Assembly: GCF_947179515.1 (NCBI RefSeq)
Contig: NC_067495.1
Coordinates: 65,955,411-66,019,410, forward strand
DNA length: 64,000 nt
Direction of reading: 5' to 3'
DNA from: Apodemus sylvaticus
Taxonomy: Eukaryota > Chordata > Mammalia > Rodentia > Muridae
The notes below the pieces were generated by a model. It was not told the origin of the DNA, made no database searches, and saw only the letters and a list, made by a program, of their open reading frames with translations. A program made the translations under genes and the position numbers. Within the stretch, counting starts at the first letter, position 1. The number at the start of each line of letters is the position of its first letter. This document shows positions 19,491-29,749 of the stretch, piece by piece.

Positions 19491-20199
19491 AGTTTCTTTT
19501 TAAAAAAATTAATTTTAAGACGTCACTCTCTCTGTTCCCATGTGTTCTCAGCTGGCCTTTCTTCCTGTATTTCTCACCCCTCCCTTTTTTTTGTCCATCC
19601 TTCCCCCACAATAAAATTTTATACTAAAAAATTAATTTAAAAATTATGTGCACATGTGGGTGTCAGTGACCTCAGTTCAGAAGAGTTTATTAGGTCCCTC
19701 TTATAGGAGGGCCTGGAGTTACAATTGGTTGTGGACTACCTATTATTGTACTGAGAATTCTGGATTTTTGATTTCTCTCATTAACAGAGAAGTAGGAATG
19801 TTTTTTAGTTTTAATTCCGGGTGTGGGATATTAGCGCTGCTTTGAGCTATCTACAGCAGCTGTGTATGACTTGCTTGGCGCTCTGGCAGAAGCATGGTTT
19901 TGCCAGCTACAGATAGTTTTGCGATTGTGTGACATTTTCAGTTTTGGTTATATAAATGCTGGTGCCCCAATAGATTGGTTTGTGGTTTGTGGTCTCTCAG
20001 GACGTTTCGTTTTGGTTTGTCAATAGTAGTCGCGCTCAAAGAAGAAATACAAAAGAAATTGGTTCCAGGGATCTCTATCTCTTCCCCTCTGTCCTTTCTC
20101 TCCTATATAGTGATAGGTGGTGAAATAGGGTGGGGTTTGGGGGGATGATAAAGGATGGGGAAAGAAGAGCCCACAAAGTAACAAAACTCAGCTGCACAT

Positions 20200-20570
20200 T
20201 ATCACGTCGTGGATGCCGAGAACTGAACTTGGGTCCACTACAAGAACATAAGTGCCCTTAACCATTGAGCCATCAGACAGGGTTTCTCTGTGTAGCCCCG
20301 GCTGTCCTGGAACTCACTCTGTAGGCCAGGCTGGCCTCGAACTCAGAAATCCACCTGCCTCTGCCTCCCAAGGCTGGGATTTCAGGCATGCGCCACCACC
20401 ACCCAGCTAAAATTTTTATTGTACATATATTTATTTGTGGGTGTGCTCTATGTACTACCCTAGGTGTAAAGACCGGAGGACAATTTGGGACAATTTGTGG
20501 GAGTTCTCTCCTTCCACCAGGGATGGAACTCAGGTCAGCAGATTTGGTGGGAAGCATTTTCCTGCAGGGG
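20200..20570 (-). repeat. B2/B3 remnant, tail-less B1 and B3, antisense
   Basis: A B2/B3 head remnant at about 20200-20275. A B1 body at about 20275-20408 begins directly at GACAGGGTTTC without a T-rich tail. An older B3 lies at about 20410-20570. The missing tail suggests deletion or recombination at the junction. Confidence 0.7.
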
Positions 20571-20631
20571 ATTAAACTCAAAAAATGGTCAACCCCGTTG
20601 AATGATATTGTTATGTTTTATTTGAGAAAAT

Positions 20632-20664
20632 TGTGTGTGTGTGTGTGTGTATGCGCGCGCGCGC
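20632..20664. repeat. (TG)n(CG)n alternating tract
   Basis: 33 bp of strict purine-pyrimidine alternation: TG units, then ATGCGCGCGCGCGC. Z-DNA-prone, about 700 bp upstream of the Atp7a promoter. Confidence 0.93.
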
Positions 20665-20719
20665 CACATCATTTATGTGGGTTTAGAGCACAGTTTATAG
20701 CAGCACTCTATCATTTGGG

Positions 20720-21045
20720 TAGATTTCTTTTGTGTGTGTGTGGGCTTCTTGTTTGCATTGAACATCTGTGCCTAGGCAGTTCCCTAGAAGGCCAGAAGAG
20801 GGCATCGATTCCCTGGACCAGCTGCTCTGAGCTGCCTTGAATTCTCTGCAAGAGGAGTCATTAAAGCTCTTAAATACTGAGCTATCTCTTCAGCCTGGAC
20901 AAAAAGTTTTCCTTGAGACAGGCTCTTACTCTATACCCCAGTATGGCTAGCAACTCACTCTATAGCCTAGGCTGGTTCCAATTCATCTCCTTGCCTCATC
21001 CTTTCAAGTGCTGGTTTTGCAGGAACAAGCTACCATGCCAAACCA
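20720..21045 (-). repeat. Old B2 and old B1, antisense
   Basis: An old B2 at about 20720-20895 (ending GAGCTATCTCTTCAGCC) and a B1F-like copy at about 20900-21045. Confidence 0.7.
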
Positions 21046-21211
21046 CGATGTCATTTTTCCTCAGAGGGATGAGGGAAAGTTCCTGGTTCTGATTTTTCCC
21101 GTCTGGAGTTAGTTTAGTAAGTAAACACGGTTTGCCAGGTCTATGATATTTTACGCTGGCAAGGACAAACTATGGGTAGTTTATGGCAAGCCCTCACTAT
21201 TCAAGTACTTT

Positions 21212-21240
21212 CCCCCCCCCCCCCTTTTTTTTTTTTTTTT
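21212..21240. repeat. C13-T16 homopyrimidine tract
   Basis: A run of 13 C followed directly by 16 T, ending about 20 bp before the Atp7a CpG island. Confidence 0.95.
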
Positions 21241-21259
21241 GAGTTCTCCTTAGACACTA

Positions 21260-21610
21260 GGGTTGGGCGCCTTACTCATCTTGGCGGAGGATGCATGCGT
21301 GCACCAGGGGGCGCAACGAGCTCCAGGCGCGTGCTCCCTTTCACGTGACGTGGACCATTTCCCTAGTCCGCCCAGCTTCCGGCCCTGGCATCACCCGGAA
21401 GTGGGGGCCGTGGAGGAAGGCGGGGCGAACACTGTGGGCTGGGGAGGCTGGGACTGGGAAAGCCATCGAGGGAGGAGCTGCCGCCGCAGGCGCCTAGACT
21501 CTTCTCTGTGTGCTAGCGCGGAGGCTGCGTGCTGGTTGATCGCTGCCGCCCTGCGCCCTGCGGAGCTCCAGAGCTCGAACCCCAGCCCTGGAAACCCAGG
21601 TGAGTCCCAC
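21260..21610. promoter_or_regulatory. CpG island and promoter of Atp7a
   Basis: A sharp GC- and CpG-rich block in an A+T-rich background. Motifs: E-box palindrome TCACGTGA (21341-21348) overlapping an ACGTG core and a CRE-like TGACGTGG (21346-21353); ETS sites CTTCCGG (21376-21382) and CCGGAAGTG (21395-21403); GC box GGCGGGGCG near 21419-21427. There is no TATA box. It lies where the Atp7a promoter is expected, downstream of Cox7b on the same strand. Confidence 0.85.
21425..21599 (+). other. Atp7a: Atp7a non-coding exon 1 (start approximate)
   Basis: ATP7A is the copper-exporting P1B-type ATPase of the trans-Golgi network and plasma membrane (Menkes disease protein). Its first exon is known to be non-coding. 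Here a GC-rich segment without an ATG from about 21421 ends in GAAACCCAG followed by GTGAGT at 21600-21605, a near-ideal splice donor. The assignment rests on gene order, the CpG island and the donor; the coding exons are beyond the right edge. The 5' end cannot be fixed by eye. Confidence 0.75.
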
Positions 21611-22920
21611 AGCGGCTTCCCATCGGCGACTTCACTAAAGGGACTCTTTTGTCACTTGGTCTTTACGATCTAGGATGGTGAGAAGGTCGCCGCTTTTAAG
21701 CTAGGGCAAGCTCCAAACTCCTTCACAACTCACATATTTAACCATACTTAGGTTTTACCCTCTCAACCAGGGCAGAGAAAGGAGGCTGCGCCCGATCTGT
21801 GTCACTTTTTCTTTTTGTACTGTCCTGGAGAGAGTATCTTGATCATCTGTGGCCTGTGCTAATTGTGAACACAAGAAAGTCTGAACCGCGCACCGGACTT
21901 CTTGTGACTGGGATCTTTGATTAATGACATCTTTCTACTTTAGAAAATGAGATTCGGAAGATCACCATCACTTACTAAATATTTTTCTAAAACGGGGTAT
22001 TTGACTTCTTATCACGCGCAGGGAGCATAAACTAAACGGAGACTCGTTACCCCTTTTTGTTCTTTGTGCTCCATGTCCAGTAAAGTTACAGCCATCCGTG
22101 TCCCACCCTGCGCTGCTTTTCTGAGGCTCTTCCTCTGCCCCTTTCTCCTTCTTCCTCCCGCTTTTCAGTGCTGGGGGTTGAATTCAGTGCCTCCCACATG
22201 GTGGATTTGTATTTTACTCTTGACTCTTTGTTGTAGATGCTGAGGTTATTTTAAACACGGAGAACACTCATGCTTTTACAAGCCAATATTTTTCTCGAAT
22301 CTGAACTTAGTTTTAATTAAAGCCTCATTACTTAGTAATACGGCTTTATATTGAGACAGTATGTGCAGAACATTGAATTAAGTGTGATATTGAAGTATGA
22401 GAGATGGGGTGATGTCAAATTAAGACCGTTCCTGGACTCCAAAGAGTTTGTAATCAACTGGATCGAATTTGGCCATGAAGACTGTGGGTTCTAGCAATTA
22501 ATTGAATAAACAACCTAGATTGTTTTTTGCCATCCTTCTTAAAGAAAGATTATTTCGAACAGAGGTTTTAGTTTGGGTTTTTTTTTTGTTTGTTTGTTTG
22601 TTTTTAGACTTTCTTGTATCTATGGTAATTAAGATTTTGTTGATATTTTTGTGTGTCCCGCAACAAAGTAGGAAAGGAACAGACAGTCACCTAGTCACTT
22701 AAAATCTCAGTAACATATATTACAACCAGGAAGTGTTATATATGGAAAGAAGCACTCTGGAGCTGGGTCTGGAAAAGTGGACAGGACTTAGCTCTGGAGG
22801 AGCAGAGGAATGGAGGAATCGGCCAGGCACAGAAATACTGTTAAGATCACAGTACATACACTTCTCCATTTCTAACAACCACACCTTTCAAGATTGCAAG
22901 AGGGAAAAAAAGAATAAGGT
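21606..22920. other. Repeat-poor start of Atp7a intron 1
   Basis: About 1.3 kb next to the promoter with no B1, B2 or L1. There is only a possible old ID fragment (about 22168-22235) and a short TTTG run (22580-22605). Such promoter-proximal intron sequence often carries control elements, but none is identified here. Confidence 0.5.
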
Positions 22921-22924
22921 CTGT

Positions 22925-22998
22925 GGAGGTAGTTTGGTGGTAGAGTGTTGCCTTTTCATGGGCGAGGAGGCCCTGGCCCCTTGAAATAAAATCAAAAC
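22925..22998 (+). repeat. ID-type SINE, sense
   Basis: GGAGGTAGTTTGGTGGTAGAG head-like sequence and an AATAAAATCAAAAC tail. Diverged. Confidence 0.55.
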
Positions 22999-23221
22999 AT
23001 AAAAGAAGTCATGAAGGATAGTCATATAGAATTGTTAACCCATCAAAAGCCTACATGTAGAAGAAAATGGGAATGATCAACACAGTTTGAGGTTTAGTGG
23101 TAGTGTATAACCTGAGATATAAAATGGGTGGCATGGCTTGCCTTCCTCTTGTTGTGTTTCTTTGTTGAGTCTCAATCAATTTTTAATTCTGATTGAGTAT
23201 TGTGTCTTAATTTTTAAAAAG

Positions 23222-23368
23222 TGGCAACTGGGTATGGTGGCACACGCCTGTAATCCCAGCACTCTGGGAGGCAGAGGCAAGTGGATTTCTGAGTTTGAGG
23301 CTAGTTTAGTCTACAGAGTGAGTTCCAGGACAGCCAGAAGTACACAGAGAAACCCTGTCTCGAAAAAC

Positions 23369-23408
<40 letters not shown>
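23222..23408 (+). repeat. B1 SINE, sense, with A38 tail
   Basis: Full-length sense B1 ending CTGTCTCGAAAAACC, then about 38 A (23370-23408). AAAAGTGGCAA and AAAGTTGGCAA flank it. Confidence 0.95.
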
Positions 23409-23411
<3 letters not shown>

Positions 23412-23651
23412 GGCAATGAATAGCAATTTTTAAAGCCAAAAGTTGTTCCAGTTTTCCCTCAAGGAATCCTTGCATTTCTCCTTCGAACTGATTTCTCTCT
23501 CTGTTTTGGTAATGTAATAAAAACTCTTCTAGGCAGTCTCAGACATTGATTTGTGGCCCCTAGCCAGGTTAAAAAGTTTTCTTCTGAAGGATAGGTTAGC
23601 ATCTTTGTTTCTTAATACAGAAGGCTTTCTTTGAAAAGAAAAAAAGTAACA

Positions 23652-23765
23652 GGCAGTGAGTGGTGTCACATGCCTTTAGTCCTAAGACTCAGTAGGCATG
23701 GGCAGGTGGATCTCCATGAGTTCAAGGCCAGCCTGGTCTACAGAGTGAGTCTCAGGACTCTGTAA
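23652..23765 (+). repeat. B1 SINE, sense, 3' truncated
   Basis: GAGTGGTGTCACATGCC to GTCTACAGAGTGAG; the tail is missing. Confidence 0.75.
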
Positions 23766-24017
23766 AATAACTTATTTTTATCTATATACTATATTCAGAT
23801 TTGCTTGTTAAAATATTAATTGTAAATTTTGACATTACAGAAAATGAAAATATATTCATTTTCCAATTAGGGAAGTAAATTGACAGAGATATTTGTCTGA
23901 ATTGATCTGGTTCTTAGTATATATGAACATAATATTTTAGAGTTTTCTCCTAAAATCCCCATTACTCGTCTTTATTAAAAGGACACTCCAAGTTTTCCAA
24001 GTATTTTTGGTCTTATA

Positions 24018-24468
24018 TATTTTTTTATTTTTGAGAGAGAGAGGGTCTCTCACTACATGGCCTTGGCTGTCCTGGAACACACTGTGTAGAGACCAGTCTT
24101 AACTCACGGAGATCTGCCTGACTTTGCCTACTGCGTTCTGAGATTAAAGGCATATGCCATCATGCTTGGAATACATATTTATTTATGTATGTGTGTGTGT
24201 CCTTTGAAACTAGGAGCTCGTGTCTGATGCTCTAGAGGTCTGGAGCTGGGGGACCAGAGGTTAGGCACTTTCCTGCCGCAGGTGCTGGGAACTGAACTGA
24301 GCTCAGAAAGTAGAATCCATCTCTCCAGTCCCCCTCCCTTTTTTGTCTTTTTTGTGATAGGATATCTGTATGAAGCCTCAGCCAGTCTGGCTCTTGTTAT
24401 CTAGATCAGTCTAGCTTTGGATTTGACAGTGATCTTTGACTATACCTCCCTGAATACTACGATTGCAC
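24018..24468 (-). repeat. B1, B3 and old B1, antisense
   Basis: B1 at about 24018-24170, B3 at about 24175-24333 (ending ATCTCTCCAGTCCCC) and a very diverged B1 at about 24340-24468. Confidence 0.7.
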
Positions 24469-24507
24469 GGGACCCTGCTTTTTTTTTTTTTAAAGAACAT
24501 TCTAGCC

Positions 24508-24692
24508 AAGCAGTGGTGGCACACACCTGTTATCCCAGTACTCTGGGAGGCAAAGGCAGGTGGATTTCTGAGTTCGAGGCCAGCCTGGTCTACAGAGTGC
24601 CAGGACAGCCAGGGCTACACACAGAAACCCTGTCTCGAAAAACCTAAATCCAAAAAACCCCCCAAAAACAAACAAACAAACAAAAACCCATT
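24508..24692 (+). repeat. B1 SINE, sense
   Basis: AAGCAGTGGTGGCACACACC to CCCTGTCTCGAAAAACC, then a C/A-rich tail with AAAC units. It carries a short deletion after TCTACAGAGTG. Confidence 0.93.
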
Positions 24693-24734
24693 CTGCTTCA
24701 ATTAACATCCTGTCATAAAGTGTTATTTTTGACA

Positions 24735-24965
24735 TTTTTGTTCATTTTTGAACATGTATATGTATTGTGTGGGTGTCTGTGTGCAATAGCTCTTCTCTGG
24801 TTGCCAGAGGACATTAGGCTCCAAGGCAGGCACCCTTATACGCAGGGCCATCTTGCAAGCATGTTATGTTCTTTTTTTGGACAGTGTTTCATGTAGCTCA
24901 AGCTGTCCTTGGACTGCTGTTTCTCTTGTTTCTATCTTCCAAGTGATGGGATAATAGATGTCAGT
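24735..24965 (-). repeat. Old B3 and old B1, antisense
   Basis: B3-like (GTTGCCAGAGGACATTAGG) then B1F-like (TTTTGGACAGTGTTTCATG). Both are degraded. Confidence 0.5.
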
Positions 24966-25124
24966 GCTTTGTTATTAAATAGAGATATTTCCTAGGACTT
25001 GGTAAAAATAAGAATGAGGCAGATAGCTGGAGTGTTTCAGTTCGAACTCCCATTCTGACAGCTCTGATTCTTTTACTTCTTGTTCTCAGACTGTAGGTTG
25101 ACTTGATGTGATACAACTTTTCTT

Positions 25125-25250
25125 CTGGCTGCGATGGTATATGTTTAATTCACAGCACTTGAGACGTCAAGTCAAGAACATTAAGAGTTTGAGGCCAGCC
25201 TGGGCTACATAGCAGGACCAAGAAACCAAAAACAAATCAGAAAACTAGAA
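25125..25250 (+). repeat. Old B1, sense
   Basis: CTGGCTGCGATGGTATATG to GAGTTTGAGGCCAGCCTGG and an AAACCAAAAAC tail. Confidence 0.65.
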
Positions 25251-25890
25251 AACACAATTATTTATTGAGGGACTATGACAGGAAAAGAAGCACTATTTAT
25301 TTATTTCCAGTGTGTGTTATTTCAGAGTGGTTCTGGGTTTTTGCTTTCATGCTGTTTGTCCTGTGTTGTTAGCAAATTGATTTCCTCATTTTGTGACTCC
25401 AAGGATATAAGAAGTCACACTGATTTTCACAAATACTTCTTTTCCTGATAGAAATGAGGATAAAATATCCCACTTTTGAACCGATTCAATGGGCATCATT
25501 ATATGTTGCCTGATTGTTTGGAATTGTACAGCTATGCCTAGAGGATTTGAAAAAGTTAATATTTCTGTAACTAGTGCAGAAGTGAAATTTTTCCAATATA
25601 TAATCAAAAGTGCATTTAAATGGATTATTTCACATGGCAGGAAGTCTGTTTTAGCCTGGCTATTTACACTTGCTAATTTTGTTCATTAAAAACGTGTGCT
25701 TTTGCTGTGTGCTGTTGGGATTGCTGCTGTTCCTGCATGTGCAATTGATGTGCCAACTAAAGCAGACAGAAAAGGAAAAAAATGGAATCACTTCCCATTT
25801 CCACTCTTGATGGACAGTTTGCAGAGCTCTATGTGCCTCTTGGCATTAGGAAGAAACTAGTTTCTGTTTTCCCCCAAACCCCTACGAGTC
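25251..25890. other. Unique stretch of Atp7a intron 1
   Basis: About 640 bp with no SINE or L1 that I can recognise. Short reading frames on both strands are not convincing. Confidence 0.5.
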
Positions 25891-26018
25891 AGTCATTGTT
25901 TCTCATTTTTTTGGTGGTGAGTATTGAATCAAGTCATCAGGTCCATGCTAGCCAAGTGTCTCTCCACTGAGCTGCCCAGCCATACTCTTCCCTCCTCTCT
26001 TTCTTTTTTTTTTCTTTT

Positions 26019-26110
26019 TTAATTGGATATTTTATTTATTTACATTTCAAATGTTTTCCCCTTTTCTGGTTTCCTCTCTGCAAACCTACTATCCCATCCC
26101 CCCTTTCCCT
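26019..26110 (-). mobile_element. L1 3'-end fragment, antisense
   Basis: TATTTTATTTATTTACATTT followed by CAAATGTTTTCCCC and a C-rich stretch: the start of the antisense rodent L1 3' UTR. Confidence 0.85.
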
Positions 26111-26114
<4 letters not shown>

Positions 26115-26162
<48 letters not shown>

Positions 26163-26314
26163 GATTTCGTTTTTTTCGAGACAGGATTTCTCTGTGTAGC
26201 TCTGGCTGTCCTGGAACTCACTCTGTAGATCAGGCTGGCCTCGAACTCAGAAATCCGCCTGCCTCTACCTCCCAGAGTGCTGGGATTACAGGCGTGAGCC
26301 ACCACCACCTGGCC
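26115..26314 (-). repeat. (TC)n and antisense B1
   Basis: About 22 TC units (26115-26159) abut the T tail of a full-length antisense B1 (26160-26314). Confidence 0.93.
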
Positions 26315-26344
26315 TCTCTTTCTTTTTTTAAAAAAAGTTTTATT

Positions 26345-26509
26345 TAATATTATTTTTAGAGTCCAGGTTTTATCCCCTTCTCAGTCTCTTGAGGGTTAAG
26401 TGCATCATCTCTGAATGAGCACAGACCAGGCAGTCCTCTGCTGCATGTGTGTTGGGGGACTCATATCAGCTGGTGTATGCTGCCTGGTTGGTGGCTTAGG
26501 GATCTACAT
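26345..26509 (-). mobile_element. L1 (Lx-like) fragment, antisense
   Basis: CAGTCTCTTGAGGGTTAAG, CAGACCAGGCAGTCCTCTG, CATGTGTGTTGGGGGACTC and ATATCAGCTGG match the complement of a well-known segment of rodent L1 (Lx) elements. Confidence 0.75.
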
Positions 26510-26518
26510 TTTATTTAT

Positions 26519-26678
26519 ATATATATATATTTTAAAGATTTATTTATTTATTTTATTATATGAGTACACTGTAGCTGTACAGATGGTTGTGAACCACCAA
26601 GTAGTTGCTGGAATTTGAACTCGGGACCTTTGGAATAGCAGTCAGTGCTCTTAACCACCAAGCCATCTCACCAGCTCC
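26519..26678 (-). repeat. B2 SINE, antisense, inserted in the L1
   Basis: Perfect 15-bp target duplication CTACATTTTATTTAT at 26504-26518 and 26679-26693. The B2 has an internal deletion between CTGTAGCTG and CAGATGG. Confidence 0.92.
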
Positions 26679-26721
26679 CTACATTTTATTTATGTATGTA
26701 TGTATGTGTGTGTGTGTGTAT

Positions 26722-26930
26722 GTAGTGCTGGGAATTGTACATCCTAGACAAAAGCTCTGTCACTGAGCTATATCCCCAGCCTCAGTGGTTTTTATTTATT
26801 TATTTAATTTTTGAGGCAACCTCACTATGCAATTGCCTCTGGCTTGAAAGTCACTACGTGGCCCTGGCTGGCCTTGAACTTCAGATCCTGTTGCCTCCAC
26901 CTACAAAGCACTAACATTAAAGATCAGAGA
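26722..26930 (-). repeat. ID and old B1, antisense
   Basis: ID core (GTGCTGGGAATTGTACATCC, CACTGAGCTATATCCCC) at 26722-26787, then a B1F-like copy at about 26797-26930. Confidence 0.7.
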
Positions 26931-27179
26931 GCTTCATTCTGCTCTCTTGGGGGGTTCATCTGATCCAGATTACATGCCACTCAGGAGAAAGAAGAATTGA
27001 GAGCACTTCAGTTACCATAGAACCAGTTTTAGTTACTGAACAACCACCATAAAAGATCAGAACAGAGAAAAAGAACTGAAAAGTTGAGAGGCCTCTCTAA
27101 AGAAAATTCTCAAAACTCTGTAGGAGAAATTTGTAGTCACCAGTATGATAAGGTTTCTTAAAAGTGGCTCCTAAGAGGT

Positions 27180-27500
27180 TTGGCTGTAGCTCAGTGGTAG
27201 AGCATGTGTTTACCATGTGCGTTTCCCTGCTTTCAATCCTTGGCACACAGAGGAGTTGACCCTCCAGCTAAGCAAGAGTTACAAAGAGCTCAGTTGTTAG
27301 TGTTCCAAGTATGTGTGATCTCCTTTGTGGTGGACTAAAGGAAGGTAGCTGCCATTTGCTTTGAGACAGGATCTCCCTAACTCGTCCAGATGGCCCTGTA
27401 ACTCACTGTGTAACCCTGGCTGACCTCAAACTTCACATCCTCCCGTACTTAGCTCCTGGTTTCTGGAATTATGGGTACGGACCACCACTACTATGCCTGG
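27180..27500. repeat. ID (sense) and old B1 (antisense)
   Basis: GGCTGTAGCTCAGTGGTAGA marks a sense ID at 27180-27255. A B1F-like antisense copy occupies about 27358-27500. Confidence 0.7.
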
Positions 27501-27824
27501 AATGTCTAATTTTTCTGTTGGTAAAATTATTTGCTCGAAAAATGATGGTAATGATTGTTTCTCTTATTTTTTATGATGCTAAATATCTAACTTATTTTAT
27601 GTTAGACAAACACTCTTCTGAACTCCAACTCTAGTAGAATTCTTCTTTATCAATAAGAAGTTAGTATTCTGTATTAATTATTGTTAGCATATTAGTAAGC
27701 AGATGCTATCAAGTTTAGGGTATAATTCCTAATAAATATATTACTATTTGTATCATTTGAACATAGTTCATTAATTTTGACAAAATGTTTTCTGATATTT
27801 CATTTTTGATTATTTCATTTTTAT

Positions 27825-28008
27825 TTTTATTTATGTGTGGACACATATATATGCCATGTGTGTTTGAATAATTATAAAGTCTAGAGGGCCTTGGATTCCT
27901 TGGAGCTGGAGTTACAGAGTATTGTGAACTCTCTGATGTGGATATTGGTAACCAAATTTTGATCCTCTGGAAGAGTTACAAGTGCTTTTAACTGCTGAGC
28001 TGTTTCTT

Positions 28009-28058
<50 letters not shown>

Positions 28059-28186
28059 TTTGGATTTGGTTTTTTGAGACAGGGTTTCTCTGTGTAGCCC
28101 TGGCTGTCCTGGAACTCACTCTGTAGACCAGGCTGGCCTCGAACTCAGAAATCTACCCGTCTCTGCCTCCCAGAGTGCTGGGATTA
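27825..28186 (-). repeat. B3, (TC)n and B1, antisense
   Basis: B3 at 27825-28013; TC tract at 28014-28055; B1 at 28056-28186, which stops at CTGGGATTA and so lacks its 5' 25-30 bp. Confidence 0.88.
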
Positions 28187-28199
28187 GACATCTCTTTTA

Positions 28200-28672
28200 A
28201 AAACATTTTATTTTTATTTATATGTATATGTCTCTGTGTGTATGTACACATATATATATAGGTTCCTGAAGAGGCAAGAAGAAGGCAAGGACCCCATGGA
28301 GCTGGATTTATGGATGGCTATAAGCCTCTGGATTTGTTTGATAGGAACTGAGGTCTGGCCCTCAGTAAGAGCAGTATGAGTTCTTAAGTTATGAAGCTAT
28401 TTCTGTAGCTTTTTGTTTTTGTTTTTGTTTTTTCTTTGAGAAAGGGTTTTACTTCTGGCCTAGGTTACCTGGAACTTACTCTGTACCCTGCTTCCACCCC
28501 CAGGTGTGAGAATGCAGGTGTGAGTTACTGTACCTGATGTCTGTTTGTTTTGAGACTGGTTCTTGTGTAGTCCAGGCTGGCTTTGAGCTTGGTATATAGC
28601 CGAGTTCCTGATCTTTCTGCCTTTACCTTCCCAAGGTTGGGATTACAGGCATGCACCATCACTACTAGTTTC
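28200..28672 (-). repeat. Old B3 and two old B1, antisense
   Basis: B3 at about 28200-28410; B1F-like copies at about 28412-28540 and 28545-28672. Confidence 0.65.
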
Positions 28673-28769
28673 CTGTTTGACTGTTAATTCTCCTATTATG
28701 TTTTAGTTCCAATTTATAGCTACAATATCTTGATAGTGGCTTTTAATCACAATTATAAATACATCTTTT

Positions 28770-29225
28770 TTTTACATTTCTTTTTTTTGTATTTTCTATA
28801 TTCTTTGTTTACAATCCAAATGATTTCCCCTTTCCCGGTTCCCACCTCCCCAAAAGTCACATAAGCCTTCTTCCCTCCACCCATTCCCCAATCAACCCCC
28901 TCCCACTTCTCTGTCCTGGTAATCCCCTACATTGCTGCATCAAACCTTTTCAGGACCAGGGCCCTCTCCTTCCTTCTTGGGAATCGTTTGTGAGTTGTGT
29001 CTTGGGTATTCGGAGCTTCTGGGCTAATATTCACTTATCAGTGACTGCATTCATTCCATGTGTGTTCTTTTGTGATTGGGTTACCTCACTTAGGATCATA
29101 TTTTCCTGTTCCACCCATTTGCCTAAGAATTTCATGAATTCATTGTTTTTAATTGCTGAGTGGTATTCCATTGTGTAAATATACCACATTTTCTGTATCC
29201 GTTCCTTCATTGAAGTACGTTTGGT
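28770..29225 (-). mobile_element. L1 fragment, antisense
   Basis: Antisense L1 3' region: C-rich CCCACTTCTCTGTCCTGG, GGGTATTCGGAGCTTCTGGG, CACTTATCAGTGACTGCATT, then TTAATTGCTGAGTGGTATTC and CCATTGTGTAAATATACCAC. The internal order is typical of degraded rodent L1. Confidence 0.85.
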
Positions 29226-29424
29226 TACTGTTTATATCAAAGGATAGAATTGAACTATTCTGAAAATCTAGTAGAACTTAGTAAGCAAGTAGAGATTGGA
29301 ACATCCCCATATACATTTTTTGGATCTGTGGATGTATTATTCTTCTACTGCTTTAAGGACCTTAACAGCAGTGTTTCATCACAATGCTGTGCTGTTTGGG
29401 AGATATGATAGGACATAGGTTTAA

Positions 29425-29614
29425 AAGTGGGGGTTCTGGTTCCAAACTAGGTTGAAACACTAGTTCCTCTGATTATTCTTGGTATAGGTAATAGTTTAAG
29501 GTATATGCTCACCCTCCTGTACATTTGTAAAGTAGGAACAAAAACAGTAGTAATCACCTTCTGTGATTAGCAATGAGTTAACATATATAATGCTTTAAGA
29601 ACAGTGCCTAGTAC
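29425..29614 (+). repeat. MIR, sense
   Basis: Ancient tRNA-derived SINE. GTTCTGGTTCC start, a TGTACATTTGTAAAGTAGG region, and the diagnostic end AATGCTTTAAGAACAGTGCC. Confidence 0.75.
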
Positions 29615-29745
29615 CAGGGGGTGGTTGTCCATGTTTTTAATCCCAGCACTTGGGAGGCATAAGCAGGTGGATCTCTGAGTTCAAGGCCAGCCTGGTCTAC
29701 AGGGTTCCAGGACAGCTAGAAACCCTGTCTTTAAAAAAAAGTAAA
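29607..29745 (+). repeat. B1 SINE, sense
   Basis: CAGGGGGTGGTTGTCCATG to AACCCTGTCTTTAAAAAAA, inserted at the end of the MIR. Confidence 0.88.
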
Positions 29746-29749
29746 ACAA

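Noticed and set aside
21263..21673. 136-codon ORF over the Atp7a CpG island
   Set aside because: It starts at a TTG, crosses the exon 1 splice donor and owes its length to high GC. ATP7A exon 1 is non-coding and the translation resembles nothing in ATP7A.
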